Source of the DNA: an uncultured Candidatus Saccharibacteria bacterium | GTDB lineage: Bacteria; Patescibacteriota; Saccharimonadia; Saccharimonadales; Saccharimonadaceae | Direction: 5' to 3' | NCBI GenBank assembly: GCA_948511255.1 | Contig: CAOQNC010000034.1 | Location: 1 to 6,664, forward strand | DNA length: 6,664 nt | In this document: one piece after another, positions 1 through 5,392 of the stretch | Numbering within the stretch: position 1 is the first letter of the stretch | How the letters are laid out: each line of letters starts with the position of its first letter | The notes under the pieces: model-generated | Database searches by the model: none | Seen by the model: the letters and a program-made list of their open reading frames with translations, nothing else | What the model was told of the DNA's origin: nothing | Program-made: the position numbers and the translations under genes

Positions 1-546
1 GGCGATGACGTTTTCGTTGGCGTTTTTTGAGGAGCGGTAGCCGGTGGCGAGCTGGTAGCCGGCGCGGTAGGAGGCGAAGATTTTTTCGAAATAGTCGGGG
101 GCGAGGCGGTTGTCGGCGTCGAAGATGAAATAGGCGTCGTAGGATTTGTGTTGGGGAAGGATTTGTTTCAGGGCTTCGTCGAGGGCGTAGCCCTTGCGTT
201 GGCGCTCGGGGCGGGTGCGGATGATGACGGAGGCGCCGTGCTTCTGGCAGATCTTAACGGTCGGGTCTTGGTCGGATTCGACGATGACGAAGATGTCGCG
301 CATGGAGAGGGGGCTCGGGGTGTTTTTGGCTGAAGCGGCGGTGGCGGTCATGATGGTTTGCCGTTCGAGGCTTTCGAGGAGGCCTTCGATGACGGCGCTT
401 TCGTCGCGGGCGGCGATGAGGACGGCGATTTTTTCAGGGTTTTCACGGGGCGTGAGGTTGAGCTTTTGGCGACCCATGACTAGTCCGGTTGAGAGAAACC
501 AGATAGTTCCGAGGATTACGAGGATGAAGCCGATGAGAATTGTCAT
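1..546 (-). CDS. Glycosyltransferase family 2, membrane-associated (C-terminus beyond window)
   Basis: The frame is open from ATG at 546 to the window edge, giving 182 residues without a stop, so the C-terminal part is missing. Residues 1-24 form one hydrophobic N-terminal membrane segment. The GT-A nucleotide-sugar fold follows: AVLIAARDES at about 41-50 is the usual first strand and loop, FVIVESDQD at about 86-94 the second, and FDADN at 142-146 is the DXD-type metal and UDP-sugar binding motif. After it comes LAPDYFEKI, typical of family 2 enzymes. The likely role is transfer of a sugar from an activated donor at the cytoplasmic face, for surface polysaccharide or glycolipid. Acceptor and product cannot be told. 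The start has a modest AAAAGGG ribosome site. It lies 55 nt behind the CmpB-like gene with no obvious promoter between, so the two are probably co-transcribed. An insert of about 15 residues rich in Ala, Ser and Thr (67-81) interrupts the fold. Confidence 0.85.
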   Translation of the reverse strand, partial: MTILIGFILVILGTIWFLSTGLVMGRQKLNLTPRENPEKIAVLIAARDESAVIEGLLESLERQTIMTATAASAKNTPSPLSMRDIFVIVESDQDPTVKICQKHGASVIIRTRPERQRKGYALDEALKQILPQHKSYDAYFIFDADNRLAPDYFEKIFASYRAGYQLATGYRSSKNANENVIA

Positions 547-601
547 TTTTGATGCCCTTTTGGTGATTTTGCTTGTGTTATGTGGTTATTATTCCCTGCT
601 T

Positions 602-1396
602 TTATTTTCCGTCAGTGCGGACCATGTTCGGGAAGTAGCGCTTTAGGTAGTCGTCGTTGAACTTGGCGTCGAGGAATTCACCGATGGGAGTGAAAGGTTT
701 GACGCCGTGGTGACGGAGGTTTTGGCGGAGGATGGCGGTCCAGGAGATGAGCATGTTGAAAATCATGAAGACGAGCAAGAGGACGAAGAGGCGCTCGCCG
801 AACTCGCGGGGGATGCTTTCGATGAGGTGGGAGAGGAAGGGGTAGATGATTTTGACGAGGATGAGGCCTAGAATCCCCCAGAAAGCCATAATCGGGACGG
901 TGGTGCGGCCGGCGATGTTCATGATTTGGTTCGAGTAGTCCCAGGAGGTGGTGCCAGTGAAAGTTTCTTGGAGAAAGCTGAGGCCGTATTCGACAGCGCC
1001 GCCGATGAAGGCGGAATAGACGAAGATTTGCCAGTTTTCGAGTTTTTTGCGGAGGAGAACCCAACACATGAGGGCTGCGCCGAAACCGTAGATGACGTTG
1101 AAGGGCCCCCAGATGACGCCGCGGTGGGTCATCCAGACGCCGGTGCCGGTCGCGAAGTAGGTTTGGCCGTAGATGAGGAGGTCCTCGTAGATGGTGCCGA
1201 AGACGGAGCCAATCAGGAAAATGAAGAAGAGTTTTTTGAAGGAGAGACCTTCGGCGAAGGGGTGCTTTTTGGCGGGCTTGGTTGGCTTTGAGAGCTTTGC
1301 CGGCTTTGAGGATTTGGTCGATTGGGTGGGCTTTTCTGCGGATGATTCGGAGGCTTTAGAGGCTGTGGTGGACGTTTGGGCGGTTTTAGTAGTCAT
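602..1396 (-). CDS. Five-helix membrane protein, CmpB / putative ABC-transporter type IV family
   Basis: This encodes 264 residues from ATG at 1396. I chose that start because GGAG lies 9 nt upstream, whereas the longer in-frame start at 1447 has no such site and lies inside the upstream small gene. Residues 1-45 are a low-complexity Ser/Thr/Lys/Pro tail, probably cytoplasmic. About five membrane helices follow (near 55-75, 95-115, 122-141, 167-187 and 203-225). Conserved-looking blocks are HRGVIWGPFNVIYG (91-104), EYGLSFLQE (136-144), WDYS (152-155) and GR (163-164), which match my knowledge of the family called putative ABC-transporter type IV (CmpB-like, PF06541). Despite the name, no ATPase subunit is nearby and the substrate is unknown. 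Its start overlaps the end of the 43-aa gene, and the glycosyltransferase follows, so a cell-envelope role is plausible but inferred. Confidence 0.8.
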   Translation of the reverse strand: MTTKTAQTSTTASKASESSAEKPTQSTKSSKPAKLSKPTKPAKKHPFAEGLSFKKLFFIFLIGSVFGTIYEDLLIYGQTYFATGTGVWMTHRGVIWGPFNVIYGFGAALMCWVLLRKKLENWQIFVYSAFIGGAVEYGLSFLQETFTGTTSWDYSNQIMNIAGRTTVPIMAFWGILGLILVKIIYPFLSHLIESIPREFGERLFVLLLVFMIFNMLISWTAILRQNLRHHGVKPFTPIGEFLDAKFNDDYLKRYFPNMVRTDGK

Positions 1397-1517
1397 TTTT
1401 GTCTTCTCCGTGCATTTCGTGAAACTTTTCGAGCGCAAACTGGTCATATTCGGTCGGGTCGATTTCTTCCCCGCTCAAGTATTTGTCAAACAGTTCTTCT
1501 TCCGGAAGTTTGGTCAT
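1386..1517 (-). CDS. Small acidic protein, 43 aa, unknown function
   Basis: The reading frame runs from ATG at 1517 to TAA at 1386-1388. The protein begins MTKLPEEELFDKYLSGEEID and is strongly acidic, with 14 Asp or Glu among 43 residues; it looks soluble and partly helical. I recognise no family. Two points support it as real. An extended -10 box (TGCTATAAT) sits exactly 6 nt before the ATG, the arrangement also seen at the ParA and nuclease genes. Its 3' end overlaps the start of the membrane-protein gene by 11 nt, and that gene's GGAG ribosome site lies inside this frame, so the two are probably translationally coupled. It would be the first gene of a three-gene operon. It is too short for many gene callers and could be missed. 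The alternative is that it only serves as a leader for the next gene. Confidence 0.6.
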   Translation of the reverse strand: MTKLPEEELFDKYLSGEEIDPTEYDQFALEKFHEMHGEDKNDY

Positions 1518-1523
1518 AAGAAT

Positions 1524-1532
1524 ATTATAGCA
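1524..1532 (-). promoter_or_regulatory. Extended -10 promoter of the small protein-CmpB-glycosyltransferase operon
   Basis: The minus strand reads ATGCTATAAT, a consensus -10 hexamer with an upstream TG. No convincing -35 box is present at 17 nt, which fits an extended -10 promoter. Six bases separate the hexamer from the ATG at 1517, so transcription should begin at or next to the start codon and give a leaderless mRNA. Confidence 0.6.
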
Positions 1533-1562
1533 TAAATAAAATACGGGCGATAGAGGTCTGAA

Positions 1563-2582
1563 TTAGTAAGTTTGTAGTATTTCTAGTATGTTTCGAGCAA
1601 GAGAATTAAACTCTTGGTCGGCTTTGGAGATATTTTCTCGTGTACCTAATTGCGTAGCTTCAGCTTGCGACGGGTCGATATTGAAAAGCGCGATGCCGTT
1701 TTCATGAGTGATGGCGGGCAATCGACCATAATCCTGTATGTCCTGCAAGGAAGCTTTGCAGCTTTTGGCGACTAACCCGTTTTTGCAGTGTTTTTTGCTT
1801 AAACATTCCTCTACCTTGATAGGAATTTGACTAATCCATTTTTGATGATCTTTGATAGGTCTATGACCGTAGACGTTATAGGAGTTTAAAATATACCCAA
1901 TAAAAAGGCCTTCTCCATTGAGAACATATTGAGTCTCTGCATTTCCAGAGAGCGCTTTACCGGTATCGCGCCAATTGCGTTTCCACTTTGTGAGCATATT
2001 GCCCAGATTCTCGATGCCTTGTAGACTGAGAGCGTCAGGCATGAGCGGTACTACGAAATAGTCACAGCCAAGTAAAATAATCCGGTTTAAGAGCCCCAGG
2101 TTTGGGGAGGTGTCGATGACAAAAATGTCGATTTCTTGAGACATGCCGATTTGACGAAGCGTGCGATCGATTGCGCTGGTTTGGAAGTATCCGATTTGTT
2201 CTCCGGCGGCGGCAGCGTTGTAGCCGGTTGCTAGGATATTTTCATATTCGCTCAGACGCATATCGCCGCGTAGGAGGAAGAGATTTTGAACGGCGCCTTT
2301 TGCTGGCTCAAGATTAAAGTCGACATTAATATCAGCTCCACCGCGGATGACGCCTTTTAAGACGTCGTAGATTGTTCTGCTGCTTGCTGAAAAAATTGTA
2401 TTGTCATAATATTCTTCGCCGAGTGCTAGGCGGGTGAGGTTGCATTGTGAATCGAGATCAACTAGTACGGTTTTGTATCCTTGATTGGCGAATTTGACTG
2501 CCGTATTGAAGGCTAGGGTGGTCTTGCCAACGCCTCCTTTATTGTTGAAGAAGACTAGTTTCTTGGATCGCGCAAACTTCAT
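1563..2582 (-). CDS. Orphan ParA/MinD-type ATPase
   Basis: This encodes 339 residues. The deviant Walker A motif is KGGVGKTT at 15-22 with the signature lysine K15, followed by VDLDSQCNLT at 41-50 (the A' motif of ParA proteins) and a Walker B strand ending in FVIDTSP at 154-160. VVPLMPDALSLQGIENL at 177-193 is the usual switch-side region. Such proteins dimerise on ATP and position DNA or protein cargo, most often plasmid or chromosome origins. No ParB or parS-like repeat is seen here, so the cargo is unknown. The C-terminal part from about 205 is longer than in minimal ParA proteins and holds three cysteines (260, 266, 275). The gene looks more AT-rich than the adjacent operons, which with its position next to a tRNA gene hints at acquisition. 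The start at 2582 has no ribosome site but lies 6 nt behind a -10 box. Confidence 0.85.
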   Translation of the reverse strand: MKFARSKKLVFFNNKGGVGKTTLAFNTAVKFANQGYKTVLVDLDSQCNLTRLALGEEYYDNTIFSASSRTIYDVLKGVIRGGADINVDFNLEPAKGAVQNLFLLRGDMRLSEYENILATGYNAAAAGEQIGYFQTSAIDRTLRQIGMSQEIDIFVIDTSPNLGLLNRIILLGCDYFVVPLMPDALSLQGIENLGNMLTKWKRNWRDTGKALSGNAETQYVLNGEGLFIGYILNSYNVYGHRPIKDHQKWISQIPIKVEECLSKKHCKNGLVAKSCKASLQDIQDYGRLPAITHENGIALFNIDPSQAEATQLGTRENISKADQEFNSLARNILEILQTY

Positions 2583-2588
2583 AACTTT

Positions 2589-2597
2589 ATTATAGCA
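2589..2597 (-). promoter_or_regulatory. Extended -10 promoter of the ParA gene (leaderless)
   Basis: The minus strand reads TATGCTATAAT, and six bases (AAAGTT) separate the hexamer from the ATG at 2582. There is no clear -35 box and no Shine-Dalgarno sequence. Transcription would start at the A of the ATG. It diverges from the tRNA promoter about 35 bp away. Confidence 0.6.
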
Positions 2598-2627
2598 TAG
2601 AATGTAGTTTTGTTCTGCGGATTTTGG

Positions 2628-2656
2628 TTGACTTTTGGCGTAATGTTTAGTATACT
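2628..2656 (+). promoter_or_regulatory. Sigma70-type promoter of tRNA-Ala
   Basis: TTGACT at 2628-2633 and TATACT at 2651-2656 are separated by 17 bp, close to the ideal housekeeping promoter. Transcription should start near 2663 and give a 5' extension of about 46 nt before the tRNA, to be removed by RNase P. This is the only promoter here with a good -35 box. Confidence 0.75.
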
Positions 2657-2708
2657 GGGGGTAGTTTAGGCGGTTGCCGATTTCGGTGCGTCTGGATGGT
2701 TAAAAGTT

Positions 2709-2785
2709 GGGGTATTAGCTCAGTTGGCTAGAGCGCTTCAATGGCATTGAAGAGGTCATGAGTTCGAGTCTCATATACTCCACCA
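2709..2785 (+). tRNA. tRNA-Ala (anticodon GGC)
   Basis: The 77-nt gene folds into a standard cloverleaf. The acceptor stem GGGGTAT pairs with ATACTCC and contains the G3-U70 wobble pair that marks alanine tRNAs. The D-arm holds AGCTCAGTTGGCTAGAGC, and the anticodon stem CTTCA/TGAAG encloses the loop ATGGCAT with anticodon GGC, reading GCC and GCT. The T-arm contains GTTCGAGTC. The CCA end is encoded. It is the only plus-strand gene in the window. Confidence 0.95.
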
Positions 2786-2795
2786 TGGAATGATT

Positions 2796-2831
2796 AAATA
2801 TCTCTCGCAAGGCAGTTGCGGAGATATTTTT
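2796..2831 (+). terminator. Rho-independent terminator behind tRNA-Ala
   Basis: The left arm AAATATCTCTCGCAA (2796-2810) pairs with TTGCGGAGATATTT (2816-2829), with one bulged base at 2805, closed by a 5-nt loop and followed by a run of T. It lies 10 nt behind the tRNA CCA end. The stem could also stop minus-strand transcripts arriving from 2892, although the T run on that side is poor. Confidence 0.8.
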
Positions 2832-2891
2832 GTTGCGAAAATAGCACAGGGATTATTGTCGAGAAATTGGAGGAGATCGGGCACTGCAAGG

Positions 2892-3068
2892 GCAGCGAAC
2901 GGAGTAGCCGTTCTGCCGATTGTTGTTGTTGGACGGATTGATGTTGCTGGTGCCGTTGAAGTTGAGGTTGTAGGCGCTGGTGCCGTTAGAATTCGGGGTA
3001 GACGACCAATAGCGGCCGTTGTCGCCGGCGTTGGCGAACAGATTGGTATTCTGGTTGACGTTGCCGCC
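2892..3068 (-). repeat. Asn-rich FISUMP C-terminal segment, candidate DGR template repeat
   Basis: Read on the minus strand, this is 59 codons from GGNVNQNTNL to GYSVRC, with YWSST in the middle. It is homologous to the last part of the FISUMP gene (3852-3673), but nothing resembling the upstream two thirds of that domain precedes it. Eighteen of 59 codons are AAC or AAT. In a hand alignment of the last 48 codons, 13 of 14 Asn codons are replaced in the FISUMP gene by Ile, Tyr, Asp, Ser, Thr or Val, all NNY codons, while 25 of the other 34 residues are identical. That is how template and variable repeats of diversity-generating retroelements relate. There is no start codon in this frame; it closes at a TAA about 12 codons past the final Cys. 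No reverse transcriptase or clear Avd gene is nearby. The alternative is a 5'-truncated FISUMP pseudogene of unusual composition. Confidence 0.55.
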
Positions 3069-3331
3069 CCTTGAGGTCAGCGTGGTCGCCCACCAGAGAA
3101 GAATATCATCTGCTACTTGACGCCGGAGACTTGGTGTTGGCTGCGTAAGCGAGCCAAAGAAGACGCTTGAAAATGTTCCTTGCCGTGGCGAAGAACTGAA
3201 ACTTATCTGTGAACTTTTTTGCGAGTTCGCGAGAGGTCTTCACGATCTCCATGATTGAGAATGTGGCCGGGCTGGAGATGTGAAACTCGGAGCGCGGCGG
3301 GATTCCCGTAGGGGTTTATGCCTACGGTTTT
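3069..3331 (-). other. Unassigned leader between promoter cassette and Asn-rich segment
   Basis: This stretch starts with the 5' hairpin and ends at the template-like repeat. One frame is open from a TAA at 3316-3318 to a TGA at 3106-3108. Within it, an ATG at 3252 would give 48 residues (MEIVKTSRELAKKFTDKF...), basic and helix-prone, ending in SSSR. There is no ribosome site, so I do not call it a gene. A basic helical protein next to a template repeat would recall Avd proteins of DGRs, but it is far shorter than those and shows no motif I can use. It does not align with the signal peptide or N-terminal domain of the neighbouring FISUMP gene. It could equally be the untranslated 5' part of a template RNA. 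Confidence 0.3.
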
Positions 3332-3343
3332 ATTATAACATTG
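3303..3343 (-). promoter_or_regulatory. Promoter plus 5' hairpin cassette, copy 1 (upstream of Asn-rich segment)
   Basis: The minus strand has TGTTATAAT (hexamer 3337-3332) followed by AAAA and a perfect 7-bp hairpin, CCGTAGG (3327-3321) with CCTACGG (3312-3306), around an 8-nt loop. Transcription should start at about the first bases of the stem. It matches copy 2 at 5212-5252 at 38 of 41 positions, while the sequences on either side differ. The downstream unit runs towards the Asn-rich segment. Confidence 0.6.
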
Positions 3344-3345
3344 CG

Positions 3346-3660
3346 TGGGAGAGGAGCGGCTCGGTTTTGTTTGACGATAAAAACTTCGGTTTGCGGGGGA
3401 CAGTTCGGTTTGGCGAGATGGCGAGGAACTTCGCCCCAGGCGCCGCTCCGCCAGATAAGTCCAATGCTAGAGAAGTCGTGTGGGGTTCGGGAACTCCACG
3501 AGTGACTTGTTGGGCTTCTAGTAAGTTTTACGATATCGGTTTTGTAAAAAAGGAATAGGTAGGTGCTATATCGTTCCCCGTTTTGGTGGGAGCTTGTGAA
3601 CTTATTTGACGGTTGCGGAGGCTGGGGCGAAGTTGGAACGTGAGATAGGGACCGGGGTGT
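3346..3660 (-). other. Intergenic stretch without a recognisable gene
   Basis: I see no gene, tRNA or clear terminator here. The minus-strand frame that follows the TAA of the FISUMP gene stays open for 112 codons to a TAG at 3322-3324, but it has no ATG and runs through the copy 1 promoter, so it is probably chance. The plus-strand frame at 3280-3558 covers the same bases, has no ribosome site and no known similarity. A 13-bp perfect inverted repeat (AACTTCGCCCCAG at 3427-3439, its complement at 3622-3634) brackets most of the stretch. Confidence 0.4.
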
Positions 3661-3822
3661 TTAGCGGGCGACGCAACGAACAGAACGGCCGACGCCGCGA
3701 TAGCTGCTAGTGGAGGGGCTAATGCTGGTTAATCCGCTGAAGTCGAGATTGTAAGCACTGTCGGCGTCTGAGTAAGCGGTAGAAGACCAGTAGTTGCCAT
3801 AGTCTCCGGCGATGCCGAGTAG
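3661..3822 (-). pseudogene. Cut-off C-terminal end of the FISUMP gene, in frame behind a TGA
   Basis: After the TGA at 3823-3825 the same frame continues for 53 codons to a TAA at 3661-3663. It encodes the standard end of the FISUMP domain: GDYGNYWSST, then a stretch rich in Ser, Tyr and Asp, then GRSVRCVAR. No frameshift is needed to join it to the upstream part. The framework residues are intact, so the stop is recent, is bypassed, or is an error in the sequence. Without this end the domain lacks its last strands and final cysteine. This is also the part that corresponds to the Asn-rich segment at 2892-3068. Confidence 0.7.
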
Positions 3823-5169
3823 TCACTCTGGGTCTTGATAGATTACGCCGCCTCGGACGAAGAAATACCCATTGCCGGTTAACTTTGCGACATCATATCC
3901 GATATCTCCAGCGTTGATTAGGTTGGCAAAGCTGCTTGGGTTGGTGTTGTTTGAGGTTGGAAGCTGCCAGTTTTTGGGGCAGATTGAGCCAGAAGCATTG
4001 GCTCCGGCGATGACGCCGCCGGTGCCGGCAGTTGCGGTGTTGTATTGATAGTGGTTCCCGACGAGGTAATGGGCGTCGTATTGATTACCAACGACGGTTT
4101 GCTTACCGTTTTTGATGTAGAAGTCTGGGTCGGAAGAGGCAGTTTTGCCAACGACTGAAGTAAACTCTGTGGGGCAGTCAGCAAAACTATTGTTCTGGTG
4201 TCCGCAATCTGAGGGCGTTTCGGGGTTTGTAATGACGTAGTCGCCGAGGCTCCAGGAGCGAGTGGAGATGGATGGGCTACTGATAGTGCTGGCGGTGACG
4301 GACGAGGCGGTGGCGACTGGGGGATACGCGGTTGCGGCGACATCATAGTCGGATCCGGCTGGGCTAGGCCAGGATGTGCCAAGATCGAGGTTGAGGTTCT
4401 GGGTCATCCAGCATTTCTCATCTGGAAGTTTGGCAACCCAGTAAAGTTTTCCGTCGCGGGTGTCTTTGAGCTGTTTGGTTTCATTCAGGACGCTATCCTG
4501 GCAGATTTTGCTAGTCATTTCTTGCATGGTAGAGATATCGGTGAGGGTGGTTTTTAGCGGGCTGGAGACCACGGAGAGGGTGATGGCGTTTTGGTAAGTA
4601 TCGGCGGGTATGTCGCCGGCAATATTGGTGACGAAACTAAGGATGAGGGTTTTGCTTTCGGAGTAGATTTTGTGGCTGGGGTTCTGGTAGATGACATTGC
4701 CCTGGCCGGCGGCGACGGCTTGATATTGGGCGGTTTCGGGGATGGAAGTTCCCTCTCCGGCGTAATAGCCCCAAGTGTTGACGGGGAGATTCTGGAAAGT
4801 GGAGGTGCCGGAGATGCCTGGAACTGTGTGTTTATTGTCTTTCCCGACAAGGTTGCTACTATTACTGCCGAGGTAGACGCTATATCCGCTGGAGTTCGAG
4901 ACGTCGATGTTGGCGATGACGTTAGTTTGTGCTTTGGCGCCAGTGCTGGCGTTCGGGGTGATTGACCCCGAGCCGGAGGCGGGCGCAAAGGATAGGTTCA
5001 CAGTAGAAGGGGTTTCTCCGACGCTAAGTTTTGAGTCTTGACCTGCGTCTATGGCATGAGCTTTGTCGGGGGTTGCGGCGATTGGTCTGACGAGGAAGAA
5101 TGTCAGGGCGAGCAACCCGAGGCAACTTATCTTTCCGACGGTATTAAAGTTTGTATGGCGTTTTAGCAT
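3823..5169 (-). CDS. Exported FISUMP-domain surface protein, C-terminus cut by in-frame TGA
   Basis: This encodes 448 residues from ATG at 5169. I prefer it to the adjacent GTG at 5172 because GGAGG then lies 6 nt upstream. A signal peptide covers about residues 1-38: basic start (MLKRH), a hydrophobic core around 15-27, and a likely cleavage near KAHA. Residues 40-205 look like a beta-rich, Ser/Thr/Gly-rich extracellular region. The FISUMP domain (Fibrobacter succinogenes major paralogous domain) starts near 214 with TMQEMTSKIC, then KLYWVAKLPDEKCWMTQNLNLDL, and later ICPKNWQLPTS near 397. The domain is thought to have a C-type-lectin-like fold and to mediate surface contacts; the ligand is unknown. 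Cysteines suggest disulfides outside the cell. The protein ends at GGVIYQDPE, where TGA replaces a sense codon; with read-through it would be about 502 residues. Promoter copy 2 and two palindromes lie upstream, and the MerR gene precedes it. Confidence 0.85.
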   Translation of the reverse strand: MLKRHTNFNTVGKISCLGLLALTFFLVRPIAATPDKAHAIDAGQDSKLSVGETPSTVNLSFAPASGSGSITPNASTGAKAQTNVIANIDVSNSSGYSVYLGSNSSNLVGKDNKHTVPGISGTSTFQNLPVNTWGYYAGEGTSIPETAQYQAVAAGQGNVIYQNPSHKIYSESKTLILSFVTNIAGDIPADTYQNAITLSVVSSPLKTTLTDISTMQEMTSKICQDSVLNETKQLKDTRDGKLYWVAKLPDEKCWMTQNLNLDLGTSWPSPAGSDYDVAATAYPPVATASSVTASTISSPSISTRSWSLGDYVITNPETPSDCGHQNNSFADCPTEFTSVVGKTASSDPDFYIKNGKQTVVGNQYDAHYLVGNHYQYNTATAGTGGVIAGANASGSICPKNWQLPTSNNTNPSSFANLINAGDIGYDVAKLTGNGYFFVRGGVIYQDPE

Positions 5170-5211
5170 CACGGCCCTCCTTTTAGGTTTGATAGCTCGG
5201 GCTTGGCATTG

Positions 5212-5252
5212 TTCCCATAGGAGTTTATGCCTACGGTTTTATTATAGCATTG
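5212..5252 (-). promoter_or_regulatory. Promoter plus 5' hairpin cassette, copy 2 (FISUMP gene)
   Basis: The extended -10 box AATGCTATAAT (hexamer 5246-5241) is followed by AAAA and a hairpin: CCGTAGG (5236-5230) pairs with CCTATGG (5221-5215) around an 8-nt loop, with one G-U pair. The A-to-G difference from copy 1 keeps pairing only in minus-strand RNA, which favours an RNA hairpin at the 5' end of this transcript. The leader to the ATG at 5169 is about 65 nt and carries GGAGG. Confidence 0.65.
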
Positions 5253-5295
5253 TGGGGGAGGTAGCATCTGTGATAATCTTTGGGGGCTCAGAGAG

Positions 5296-5321
5296 ACGAC
5301 CATTTTTTGAAAAATGGTCGT
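5296..5321. promoter_or_regulatory. Palindrome 1: MerR operator candidate or terminator
   Basis: A perfect 12-bp inverted repeat, ACGACCATTTTT and its complement, separated by TG. It lies 50-75 bp upstream of the FISUMP -10 box. The outer arm GACGACCA is repeated in palindrome 2, and both core elements are 24 bp long. It could be an operator for the adjacent MerR-family regulator. It could also act as a bidirectional terminator, but its flanks have no good T run on the minus strand. Confidence 0.45.
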
Positions 5322-5362
5322 GGATTGTTGCTAGTTCACCTCTGTTAGGATATAAAAATAGA

Positions 5363-5386
5363 CGACCAAATTTTTATTTTTGGTCG
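5363..5386. promoter_or_regulatory. Palindrome 2: terminator of the MerR operon or second operator
   Basis: CGACCAAA (5363-5370) pairs with TTTGGTCG (5379-5386), with an AT-rich centre. It begins 6 nt behind the MerR stop codon, and on the minus strand the stem is followed by TCTATTTTTATA, so it can serve as a terminator. The arm AGACGACCA is identical to that of palindrome 1 (5294-5302), 66 bp away, which is unusual for unrelated terminators and suggests a shared binding protein. Confidence 0.5.
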
Positions 5387-5392
5387 CGATTG

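Noticed and set aside
194..646. Plus-strand frames over the glycosyltransferase, membrane protein, FISUMP and nuclease genes
   Set aside because: These are shadows caused by the G/C-rich codon pattern of the minus-strand genes, which alone show recognisable domains.
1386..1517. Small acidic protein as an antitoxin
   Set aside because: No toxin-like partner is adjacent; the overlapping gene is a five-helix membrane protein of a known family.
2790..3074. Plus-strand 94-aa open frame behind the tRNA
   Set aside because: It is the complement of the Asn-rich segment (its Val/Gly/Ala-rich text mirrors AAC and GGC codons), starts inside the terminator and has no ribosome site.
3106..3252. 48-aa frame as an Avd accessory protein
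   Set aside because: Basic and helix-prone but much shorter than Avd proteins, with no ribosome site and no clear motif. Kept only as a remark.
3280..3558. Plus-strand 92-aa open frame
   Set aside because: It runs antisense through the promoter-hairpin cassette; the similar string in the frame at 5063-5500 arises from that same repeat. No ribosome site or known similarity.
3823..3825. UGA read as glycine (code 25) or selenocysteine
   Set aside because: The other genes contain no in-frame TGA, and the nuclease gene ends with a TGA overlapping the next start. No selenocysteine context is seen.
3661..3852. The local FISUMP C-terminus as the direct, recently copied target of the Asn-rich template
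   Set aside because: Many synonymous third positions differ (for example GGA/GGC, GCT/GCC, TCT/TCG), as do nine non-Asn residues, and one codon is inserted or lost. True template/variable pairs differ only at template adenines, so this is at best an old paralogue.
5296..5386. Palindromes as the hairpin/cruciform found behind variable repeats of some DGRs
   Set aside because: They lie upstream of the FISUMP gene, about 1.4 kb from its variable end, not just downstream of it.
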